Below are positions 5,954 through 12,123 of a DNA stretch of 14,010 nucleotides, piece after piece; position 1 is the stretch's first letter; each line of letters begins with the position of its first letter. The stretch lies in the NCBI GenBank assembly GCA_041685645.1, contig JAWLFI010000056.1:1-14010 (forward strand), read 5' to 3'. The DNA comes from JAWLFI01 sp041685645 (GTDB taxonomy: Bacteria; Bacteroidota; Bacteroidia; Chitinophagales; Saprospiraceae). The position numbers and the translations under genes are program-made. The notes below the pieces were generated by a model that searched no databases, was not told where the DNA came from, and was given only the letters and a program-made list of their open reading frames with translations.

Positions 5954-7273
5954 ATGATTAAAATTCCATTGCATTGGCAGATCTTATTTGGTATGGCCCT
6001 TGGTATTCTCTTTGGATTTTTGGCCATCCAAATGCCCGGAGGTAAAGAATTTGTCATCGATTGGATCAAGCCTTTCGGTACTATTTTTATCAATGCATTA
6101 AAGCTACTGGCTATCCCATTGATCATCGCTTCGCTAATAGTGGGCATATCCCGACTCAATAACATCTCACAATTGTCAAAGCTCGGTGGACGCACCATCG
6201 GAATTTACCTGATCACAACCGTTATTGCCGTATCTTTAGGTTTGTTTATTGTAAATACCATTCAACCCGGAAAATTTGTACTGGAAGATACTCAGGCGAA
6301 CCTTCTGCAGAGTTATGAAGGTGATGCCAGCTTGAAAATGGAGCAGGCCCTGGAACAAAAAGAGAAAGGCCCATTATCTGCTCTCATTGATCTCGTGCCG
6401 GAGAATATCGTTCATGCCGCGACCGATAATAGTAATATGTTACAAGTAATCTTTGTCGTGATACTTTTTGGAATTGGGATGATACTCATCAAGGAGGAAG
6501 AGGCCGCTCCCGTCAAAGCCTTTTTCCGGGGTTTTAATGAAATCATCATGAAACTGGTCGACATCGTCATGCTCACTGCACCCTACGGTGTTTTAGCCCT
6601 GATGGCAACTTTAGTTGCTGAGAGTCCCTCTGCCGATATATTTATAGCTTTGGGCGCATATTCTCTGACTGTAATCCTTGGTTTGGCTTTCATGACGATC
6701 ATTTTCTATCCTTTGCTCGTCAAAATTTTCCTGGGATATAACCCCGTGCAATTTTTGAAAAAGATTTCTCCTGCACAACTCCTGGCCTTTTCCACGAGTT
6801 CATCAGCTGCTACCCTGCCCGTTACTATGGAGCGCGTAGAGGAGCATTTAGGAGTACAGGAAGAGGTGACGAGTTTTGTCTGCCCCATTGGAGCTACAAT
6901 CAATATGGATGGAACGAGTCTATACCAGGCTATAGCCGCGGTGTTCATCGCGCAGGTATTTGCCCAGGACTTGACTTTGGGAAATCAATTGACAATAGTA
7001 ATCACAGCGACAATGGCCTCCATTGGTTCTGCCGCCGTCCCTGGTGCAGGCATACTCATGCTTGTCATCGTATTGGAAAGTGTGGGTGTGAATCCCGCCG
7101 GTATCGGATTGATTTTCGCAGTGGACCGTCCACTGGATATGCTCAGGACCGTTACTAATATCACGGGAGATGCCGCAGTGGCTATGCTCGTGGGCGCTTC
7201 CATCGGCAAGTTTCAGCCCGATGTCCAGCCTAAAGAGTGGGACGATAACTACGAGGAAGGAGAAGAAGCATGA
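5954..7273 (+). CDS. Dicarboxylate/amino acid:cation symporter (DAACS / SLC1, GltP-GltT type)
   Basis: 439 residues, about the family length, with the DAACS landmarks in order. IKPFGTIFINALKLLAIPLI (38-57) matches the family's first conserved helix. FSTSSSAATLPVTM (279-292) is the serine-rich HP1 tip. GATINMDGT (313-321) is the TM7 NMDGT cation-binding motif. AAVPGAG (360-366) belongs to HP2. DRPLDMLRTVTNITGD (391-406) is the TM8 substrate-binding helix. Family members import glutamate, aspartate, C4-dicarboxylates or neutral amino acids with Na+ or H+. The Asp395/Arg398 pattern favours an acidic substrate, as Arg at this helix contacts the side-chain carboxylate in glutamate carriers, but this is inference. 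A loop of about 45 residues (112-155) is rich in E, Q and K. The gene stands alone, with a dyad before it and a 445-bp gap after it. Confidence 0.95.
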   Translation: MIKIPLHWQILFGMALGILFGFLAIQMPGGKEFVIDWIKPFGTIFINALKLLAIPLIIASLIVGISRLNNISQLSKLGGRTIGIYLITTVIAVSLGLFIVNTIQPGKFVLEDTQANLLQSYEGDASLKMEQALEQKEKGPLSALIDLVPENIVHAATDNSNMLQVIFVVILFGIGMILIKEEEAAPVKAFFRGFNEIIMKLVDIVMLTAPYGVLALMATLVAESPSADIFIALGAYSLTVILGLAFMTIIFYPLLVKIFLGYNPVQFLKKISPAQLLAFSTSSSAATLPVTMERVEEHLGVQEEVTSFVCPIGATINMDGTSLYQAIAAVFIAQVFAQDLTLGNQLTIVITATMASIGSAAVPGAGILMLVIVLESVGVNPAGIGLIFAVDRPLDMLRTVTNITGDAAVAMLVGASIGKFQPDVQPKEWDDNYEEGEEA

Positions 7274-7529
7274 GCAAACTCTTTTCTCATTAATTTGCAT
7301 TTAGAAGTGGGGGGAACTATTACATTAGAACTACAATACTATAGTATGGATGCCTCAGGAATCTATCCTTTTGCGCGAACAGCCATTTTTTTTAAATTGC
7401 TTTGATGTAAAATATGCACGTAATCATCGTTTATCCTCACTCACTTAGCTATGGCTAGTGTCATTACCACTAAATCCGTTAAAGACCAAGTCTTGATCTT
7501 TTTGCTCATATCTGCGTTGCTTCTCAGTC

Positions 7530-7547
7530 GCGTAGCTTCGGCTATGC
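7530..7547 (+). ncRNA. UUCG-tetraloop hairpin in a possible repeat or small RNA
   Basis: GCGTAGC (7530-7536), loop TTCG, GCTATGC (7541-7547) pairs over 7 bp with one G-U. The closing pair is C(UUCG)G, the unusually stable tetraloop, when read as plus-strand RNA. The surrounding 90 bp look unlike the AT-rich flanks. No promoter or terminator can be assigned, so a noncoding RNA is only one reading; an interspersed repeat is equally likely. Confidence 0.25.
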
Positions 7548-7642
7548 TCCATCGTCTCGCCTTGATTACGCACATATTTTTTCACCTTCGCATCAAAAAA
7601 CAGTTTCCGGAGGTACCCATATGTTATATTAAGTATTTTATT

Positions 7643-7650
7643 TATATTTG
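7643..7650 (+). promoter_or_regulatory. Candidate -7 element (TATATTTG) for the 7719-10401 operon
   Basis: Exact match to TAnnTTTG, placed 68 nt before the ATG at 7719, which predicts a leader of about 60 nt. No clear TTG -33 element is seen about 19 nt upstream. Confidence 0.42.
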
Positions 7651-7718
7651 AAATTGGAAATCAGCGTCGGCAGATCACAGCAGCTTTAAATTTTTCAACA
7701 TAAAATACTTAGCAATTC

Positions 7719-8249
7719 ATGGCAGAACAAATAATTTTAGGTGTAGGCAGCAGAGTCATTCACCCAAATTACGGTACGGGCGTTATTACCAGACTTCACA
7801 AAGCCGCCTACGATGTTACCTTTACTGAGCACGGCTTGAAGCAAGTGGGCAAAGCATACCAAAACTGGGAGATAGTAGAAGCCATTCCGGTAAAGGACGA
7901 AGTCAGTTTTAATGAAGTAGAAGAATCATTGATTAAGGTATTGAAAAACTGGTCCGATATTACCCATCTGGTAGAATTGGGCGATAAATGGGATAATGGC
8001 ACTCTAATTTTACGCCCCGGAGAAGAACATTTGCAATCCAAAGAGATGCCTATAGAAACATTCTTTCACAAAATTGTTATGTTAAGGGATCGGATTCGAG
8101 TTATGGAGCAAAAAATTAATGCCAGTGAACTTTCCGACGAGGAAAAGGTGAATTTACAGCAATACATCACTCGAATTTACGGCAGTTTAACGAGTTTCAA
8201 TGTGCTATTCGAATACAAAGAAGATCATTTTAAAGGCGCGGGGAAATAA
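7719..8249 (+). CDS. Small conserved protein with an N-terminal SH3/Tudor-like (CarD- or UvrD-tail-like) segment
   Basis: 176 residues, no signal peptide, so cytoplasmic. Residues 8-25 read GVGSRVIHPNYGTGVITR, the pattern seen at the start of small SH3-like or Tudor-like barrels in CarD, Mfd and the C-terminal tails of UvrD/PcrA helicases (V-x-H-P-x-Y-G-x-G-x-I), followed by a strand YDVTFTEHGLKQV. Residues 60-100 contain a predicted helix (EVEESLIKVLKNW) and WDNGTLILRPG. Residues about 110-165 form a helical, probably coiled-coil region (FFHKIVMLRDRIRVMEQKI). I recognise it as the kind of uncharacterised protein widespread in Bacteroidota but know no function. It is the first gene of a likely operon, 14 bp before the TlpA-like gene. 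The barrel suggests binding to RNA polymerase, nucleic acid or another protein; this is inference. Confidence 0.85.
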   Translation: MAEQIILGVGSRVIHPNYGTGVITRLHKAAYDVTFTEHGLKQVGKAYQNWEIVEAIPVKDEVSFNEVEESLIKVLKNWSDITHLVELGDKWDNGTLILRPGEEHLQSKEMPIETFFHKIVMLRDRIRVMEQKINASELSDEEKVNLQQYITRIYGSLTSFNVLFEYKEDHFKGAGK

Positions 8250-8263
8250 CATCCGCCCAACAG

Positions 8264-9613
8264 ATGACTAAACCTATATCTATGAGGCTACAGCGCGTTT
8301 CTATTCTTTACTTTCTCGTCTTGATTTTCACAGTCGCAGCTTGCGTAGATATCAAATACGAATTTCCCGGGCTTCCGCCGGGAAGCTGGCGTGCAGAGCT
8401 CAAATTAGCCAATACGCCATATCCGGTTTATGATGAGGATGCGGTGAGAGAGCGGAGAGTTCCCTTGTTCGATGGCATTTCTGACGATGTCCTCCCCTTT
8501 CGCATGGAGGTCAGTTATCCCGAGGCGCATCCGGACAGCTTTGTAATTGACATCATCAATGGGGAAGAGAAGATCAGAGTCAGTAAGTATCTATGGGGCT
8601 GGGATCGCAGTCAGGCCAGAGATACGATTCGCATTTTATTTCCCGAGTACAATTCCTACATCTATGGAGAGTTTGTTGAAAACACGATTCAGGGTGAGTT
8701 TGTCGATCGCAACAGAAAAAATTACGAGATACCTTTTGTCGCGAAACACGGACGCACCGAGCGTTTTGAACCTCAGCTCAAAGAACCCGGCATGAATGTC
8801 GATGGGCGATGGGATGTCACTTTCAGGGATGCAAAGGGCAATGAATGGAAAGCCATTGGTGAATTTGAGCAAGACAGTGTTCAATTGAGCGGAACGTTTA
8901 TCACGGAAACAGGCGATTATCGATTTTTAGAAGGTGTAGTTTACGAAAAAAGATTGTGGCTCAGCGTCTTTGATGGAACTCACGCCTTTCTCTTTAGTGC
9001 TAAAGGCGAAGGAAAAGACAGCTTGTCCGGATTTTTTCAGTCCGGGGTACATTATTCCGCCAGTTGGACTGCCCGGCGAAATGAAGAGGCTACCCTAAGT
9101 TCTCCTGACAGTTTAACGCAACACATCAAACTAGATTCCTGGAAAGACCTCCGGGGCATCGACCCTCAAAGTGGAGAGGCGCGGTCATTATCCTCTGTCA
9201 TTGCTAAAGGGGAGCCCGTTCTTCTATCCATCATGGGCACTTGGTGTCCCAATTGTAAAGATGAAGTGGAATTTCTAAAAGAATGGAAGCAAGACAATCC
9301 CAACAGCGATGTAAAAATTATCGGATTGGCCTTCGAGCGCTTTCGCGACACCACAGAGGCTTTAGAACAGATTAATACCTACAGGAATTTGCTTGAGGTG
9401 CCTTATGATATTTGGTTGATGGGTTCTTCTGACAAATCAGAAGCTACGAAAGCCCTGCCTTTTTTGGATCGCGTCATCTCCTATCCGACGATGGTATTTA
9501 TAGATCGCGAAGGCGAGATTCAAAGAGTCCATACGGGATTTAGTGGTCCGGCCACCTCAAAATACGAAGCATTTACAGCCTCCTTCGAGAAAACCATAAA
9601 AGAATTAGAATGA
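8264..9613 (+). CDS. TlpA-like thioredoxin-fold lipoprotein with a large N-terminal beta-rich domain
   Basis: 449 residues. The N terminus (either ATG at 8264 or at 8282) gives a signal peptide ending TVAAC, with the lipid Cys at 27. Residues about 30-290 are beta-rich, with repeated G-x-W and F/Y-alternating strands (SWRAELKL, GRWDVTF, LSGTF, LSGFF), as in the N-terminal domains of many Bacteroidota TlpA proteins. Residues about 291-449 form a TlpA/ResA-like thioredoxin domain with the redox motif GTWCPNC (Cys328, Cys331) and the cis-proline loop SYPTMVFID (Pro408). Such proteins reduce or shuffle disulfides in the periplasm, for example in cytochrome c maturation. The substrate here is unknown. 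The stop codon overlaps the start of the SDR gene (ATGA, 9610-9613), implying translational coupling. Confidence 0.93.
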   Translation: MTKPISMRLQRVSILYFLVLIFTVAACVDIKYEFPGLPPGSWRAELKLANTPYPVYDEDAVRERRVPLFDGISDDVLPFRMEVSYPEAHPDSFVIDIINGEEKIRVSKYLWGWDRSQARDTIRILFPEYNSYIYGEFVENTIQGEFVDRNRKNYEIPFVAKHGRTERFEPQLKEPGMNVDGRWDVTFRDAKGNEWKAIGEFEQDSVQLSGTFITETGDYRFLEGVVYEKRLWLSVFDGTHAFLFSAKGEGKDSLSGFFQSGVHYSASWTARRNEEATLSSPDSLTQHIKLDSWKDLRGIDPQSGEARSLSSVIAKGEPVLLSIMGTWCPNCKDEVEFLKEWKQDNPNSDVKIIGLAFERFRDTTEALEQINTYRNLLEVPYDIWLMGSSDKSEATKALPFLDRVISYPTMVFIDREGEIQRVHTGFSGPATSKYEAFTASFEKTIKELE

Positions 9614-10401
9614 AGAATGTATGGATTACGGGAGCCAGCTCGGGAATAGGAAGAGCCACAGCAGAGGCGTTTGCCAGGGCAGGTGGATACCGCCTAATTT
9701 TATCAGCTAGACGTTTGATTCGCCTCGAAGTTTTGAAGGGTGAATTAGAAAAAGCAGCCGATTGTGAAGTCGTGGTCATCCCTTTCGATGTTCGAAAATC
9801 GAGTGCGTGCGAGCAAGCAATGGAAGAGCTCCCCGATAGCTGTAAGCCCATTGATCTTCTCATTAATAATGCCGGATTGGCTAAAGGGCTTGCTCCAATT
9901 CATCAAGGCGACCTAAATCATTGGGAAACGATGATTGATACCAACGTAAAGGGCTTATTGTATATGAGCCGATTAGTCAGCGCTCAGATGATTAAACACA
10001 AGCATCCCGGCATGATCATAAATACCGCTTCTACAGCCGGAAAAGAGGTATATCCCATGGGGAATGTGTATTGCGCAACTAAGCACGCTGTTGATGCGCT
10101 AACGCGAGCAATGCGGCTAGATTTATACAAACACGGGATTCGAGTCGGACAGGTGGCCCCGGGGCATGTAGAGGAAACGGAGTTTGCGCGCGTGCGCTTC
10201 GATGGCGATCAAAAGAAGGCAAGGATATACGAGGATTTTAATCCATTGAGATCTCAAGATGTAGCGGAGGCCATTTACTTTATGGCCTCTCGCCCGGCTC
10301 ATGTAAATGTACAGGATATCGTTCTCATGGGCACTCAACAGGCCAATTCAACTCACATTGACCGTTCCGGTCGTAAATTTGATGAGAGGAATGAGGAGTA
10401 A
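9610..10401 (+). CDS. Short-chain dehydrogenase/reductase (classical SDR, YdfG-like)
   Basis: 263 residues with every classical SDR landmark: cofactor loop TGASSGIG (7-14), Asp60 near the adenine side, NNAG (86-89), Asn112 in TNVKG, catalytic Ser141 (NTASTAG), Tyr154 and Lys158 (YCATK), and APGHVEETEF (183-192) after the active site. Residues 33-35 (ARR), after the second strand, are basic, which favours NADP(H), as in the serine/3-hydroxy acid dehydrogenase (YdfG) group. That group oxidises L-serine, L-allo-threonine and 3-hydroxy acids in vitro; the substrate here is not known. It is translationally coupled to the TlpA-like gene before it, an odd pairing of a cytoplasmic oxidoreductase with a periplasmic one that may only reflect operon economy. 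A GC-rich hairpin element lies 65 bp after the stop. Confidence 0.95.
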   Translation: MKNVWITGASSGIGRATAEAFARAGGYRLILSARRLIRLEVLKGELEKAADCEVVVIPFDVRKSSACEQAMEELPDSCKPIDLLINNAGLAKGLAPIHQGDLNHWETMIDTNVKGLLYMSRLVSAQMIKHKHPGMIINTASTAGKEVYPMGNVYCATKHAVDALTRAMRLDLYKHGIRVGQVAPGHVEETEFARVRFDGDQKKARIYEDFNPLRSQDVAEAIYFMASRPAHVNVQDIVLMGTQQANSTHIDRSGRKFDERNEE

Positions 10402-10690
10402 AGGGTACATTCCATCCATATAGCTTTTATCTCAGCTTCATTTTACAATACATCATGACGGTGAAGCGCCCGGAGGGCGCAAGCGTGAGGTGCCTGGAGG
10501 GCGCACCGCCTTAGGTGGTGCGGTGCGAAGTAGAGGCGTAAAATTTTACGCCTCTCGAGTACGGTACCCCGGAAGGGACCGACCCTCCCCAGCCATTGGG
10601 GAGGGTCACGCCCAAAACAACATCTCACCCGACACAAGCCAGATATAATCTACTCTATAGCGAGTATTTTAAATGTAAAAGAAGGATGAA
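10402..10690. other. Intergenic region holding the second hairpin element
   Basis: No gene. A minus-strand frame (10443-10637) is simply the translation of the GC-rich element. After the element an AT-rich tail contains a weak TACTC-N6-GAGTA dyad (10651-10666) followed by four T. This might end the SDR operon's transcript, although its 5-bp stem is poor evidence. Confidence 0.4.
10466..10617 (-). repeat. GC-rich multi-hairpin intergenic element, copy 2 (opposite orientation to copy 1)
   Basis: Read on the minus strand it begins GTTTTGGGCGTGACCCTCCC, which parallels the opening of the element at 4768 on the plus strand. Plus-strand coordinates of the stems: GACCCTCCCC (10581-10590) with GGGGAGGGTC (10598-10607), 10 pairs; GGT-A-CCC with GGGACC (10563-10580); a perfect 24-bp palindrome centred between 10543 and 10544 (half-site AGAGGCGTAAAA, 10532-10543); CGCACCGCC (10502-10510) with GGTGGTGCG (10514-10522), one G-T; and GCGCCC with GGGCGC (10466-10480). 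Overall layout, base composition and edge words match copy 1, while stem sequences differ. It lies 65 bp after the SDR gene and could terminate that transcript. I recall similar GGGCG-plus-hairpin intergenic repeats in Bacteroidota genomes; membership in that family is inference. Confidence 0.7.
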
Positions 10691-10771
10691 GTAACATCCA
10701 ATTAACACGGGCTTAACGAGAGTTAACATAAACAACAACGTATCATAACTCCAAGGTAATACTATGGTAAC
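10691..10771 (+). promoter_or_regulatory. Phased TTAAC direct-repeat array, PHO-box-like operator
   Basis: TAA(C/T) half-sites start at 10692, 10703, 10714, 10724, 10746, 10757 and 10768. A degenerate CAAC at 10736 fills the only gap, so successive spacings are 11, 11, 10, 12, 10, 11 and 11 bp. The first four extend to GTAACA, TTAACA, TTAACG and TTAACA, separated by 5, 5 and 4 bp. Same-face direct repeats with one helical turn of spacing are how OmpR/PhoB-family response regulators bind; Bacillus PhoP boxes are TT(A/T)ACA-like with about 5-bp gaps, and E. coli PHO boxes also repeat at 11 bp. The last half-site ends 10 nt before the candidate -7 element at 10782, the place where a PHO box replaces the -35 element. 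The regulator and the signal are inferred. Confidence 0.6.
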
Positions 10772-10781
10772 ATGGGGTCCT

Positions 10782-10789
10782 CATCTTTG
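10782..10789 (+). promoter_or_regulatory. Candidate -7 element (CATCTTTG) for the lipoprotein/TonB-receptor unit
   Basis: CATCTTTG matches TAnnTTTG at every defined position except the first. It lies 29 nt before the ATG at 10819 and 10 nt after the TTAAC array, where an activator-dependent promoter would have it. No TTG -33 element is present at the usual distance, in keeping with activator dependence. Confidence 0.4.
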
Positions 10790-10818
10790 TGCTAACAAAA
10801 CAAAACTAAATCATAACG

Positions 10819-12048
10819 ATGAAAAACATTAACCTACTTACGCTTATTGCTCTATTATTTGGAGCGTTACTCACTTTTTCTTCTTGTGGAGATGATGACA
10901 ACGATGACCCCATAGAAGATTGCCTTTTCGATGTCTGTGTGACTGAAAATATTACATCCGATGTCACATGGACTGCTGATAATGTATATCAATTAACCGG
11001 GAGAATTGCTGTTGAGGAAGGAGCAACTTTGACGATTGAAGCCGGAACCGTTATTAAAGGTGAAGCTGGAAGTGGAGCCAATGCGAGTGCTTTGGTTATA
11101 GCTCGTGGCGCACAACTTTTTGCTGAAGGTACGTCATCGAATCCCATTATATTCACATCGGTTGCAGATGAAATTCAACCCGGTGAAATTGCTAGTCCTA
11201 ACTTAGATCCGGATTTTTCTGGTCTTTGGGGCGGTCTGATTATTTTAGGGAATGCGCCATCTTCATTCGAAGGTAATGGGAATGAGCTTCAAATTGAAGG
11301 AATCCCACCATCTGATATCAATGGAAGATACGGTGGAGACGATGCAAATGACAACTCTGGAGTTATCCGCTATATTTCTATCCGACACGGAGGATCAAAC
11401 ATTGGTGAAGGAAATGAGATTAACGGTTTAACGATGGGAGGCGTCGGAAACGAAACAGTAATCGAAAATGTTGAAGTTGTAGCCAATAATGACGATGGTG
11501 TTGAATGGTTCGGTGGGACCGTTGATGTAAAAAATGTAGTCGTTTGGAATTCCAGTGATGATGCCATCGATACGGATCAAGCCTGGGCCGGAACTCTGGA
11601 CAATTTTGCAATTGTTTGTGGAGAGAGTACAGACCATGCGATGGAAATTGATGGACCTGAAGGTTCTTACCGCGATGGACACACCGTGAGAAACGGAACC
11701 GTAAAAGGACATCCAAATTCAGAACTAGGAGATTTCCGAGATGGTGCTGAAGGAACTTTCGAAAATATATATTTCTTTGATTTCGATAGTCCTGCTTCAA
11801 CAGATGGACGTGGAGATTTCTCATTGAGTGGGGATGATTCACAGACCAACTTTGCAAATGGAGATTTAATTTTCCAAAATCTTGAAGTGACTTTGGCAGA
11901 TGATGTTTCTGACATCACTGAAGTTTTCAAGAATGGAACTGATGCTGCAGTATCTGAAGTGTCAAAATTGAATAATACCGTAGGTGCAGACTTGAGTGTA
12001 TTCAATAATTGGACATGGACTGCTCAATCCGGTGCTCTAGATTTCTAA
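10819..12048 (+). CDS. Surface lipoprotein with a parallel beta-helix-like domain, partner of a TonB-dependent receptor
   Basis: 409 residues. The signal peptide ends TFSSC (lipid Cys23), followed by GDDDNDD, an acidic run right after the cysteine as in the Bacteroidota lipoprotein export signal, so the protein is probably on the cell surface. Residues about 50-330 have the short-strand, G/N/D-rich rhythm of a right-handed beta-helix, with GATLTIEAGTVIKGE (75-89), ALVIARGAQLFAEGT, LWGGLIILGNAP, EIDGPEGS and repeated NVxVxNxxDDGVEWFGG / NVVVWNSSDDAIDTDQA turns. It is highly acidic (Asp/Glu-rich turns), which could bind cations. I recall relatives in many Bacteroidota beside TonB-dependent receptors, sometimes under misleading transporter names; I know of no demonstrated function. 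A PHO-box-like array precedes it and a terminator-like hairpin follows it. Confidence 0.9.
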   Translation: MKNINLLTLIALLFGALLTFSSCGDDDNDDPIEDCLFDVCVTENITSDVTWTADNVYQLTGRIAVEEGATLTIEAGTVIKGEAGSGANASALVIARGAQLFAEGTSSNPIIFTSVADEIQPGEIASPNLDPDFSGLWGGLIILGNAPSSFEGNGNELQIEGIPPSDINGRYGGDDANDNSGVIRYISIRHGGSNIGEGNEINGLTMGGVGNETVIENVEVVANNDDGVEWFGGTVDVKNVVVWNSSDDAIDTDQAWAGTLDNFAIVCGESTDHAMEIDGPEGSYRDGHTVRNGTVKGHPNSELGDFRDGAEGTFENIYFFDFDSPASTDGRGDFSLSGDDSQTNFANGDLIFQNLEVTLADDVSDITEVFKNGTDAAVSEVSKLNNTVGADLSVFNNWTWTAQSGALDF

Positions 12049-12065
12049 TTGACGTTTAACGTCTC

Positions 12066-12095
12066 AGGCCTGTCTTTAACGAGGCAGGCCTTTTT
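12066..12095 (+). terminator. Intrinsic terminator or attenuator between the lipoprotein and TonB-receptor genes
   Basis: AGGCCTGTCTT (12066-12076) pairs with GAGGCAGGCCT (12081-12091) over 11 positions, two of them G-U, with loop TAAC, then TTTTT at 12091-12095. It starts 17 nt after the lipoprotein stop and ends 28 nt before the receptor ATG. A smaller GACGT-TTA-ACGTC hairpin (12051-12063) precedes it. No promoter is visible after it, so partial readthrough would set the lipoprotein:receptor ratio. Confidence 0.75.
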
Positions 12096-12123
12096 GTGTT
12101 TAACATAAAACAAAATTCCAGTC

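Larger units (their letters stand above)
7274..7718. other. Noncoding gap between the symporter and the three-gene operon
   Basis: 445 bp with no gene I can defend. A 66-codon frame (7451-7651) runs through it, but its product has no homology I recognise and its 3' part overlaps the -7 element of the next operon. The stretch 7485-7575 differs in texture from its AT-rich surroundings: it contains CGTTGC, CAGTCGCG and CGTCTCGCC words and a tight hairpin, and it may be an interspersed repeat or RNA. Confidence 0.5.

Noticed and set aside
7451..7651. 66-codon plus-strand frame with a hydrophobic stretch
   Set aside because: It covers the unusual repeat-like island and the -7 element of the next operon, and its end is an AT-rich Ile/Tyr tail; no homology seen.
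10443..10637. 64-codon minus-strand frame over the second hairpin element
   Set aside because: Arginine- and cysteine-rich translation of palindromic DNA, not a plausible protein.
11370..12005. Minus-strand frames inside the surface lipoprotein gene
   Set aside because: Shadows of a strong plus-strand gene with lipobox and domain structure.
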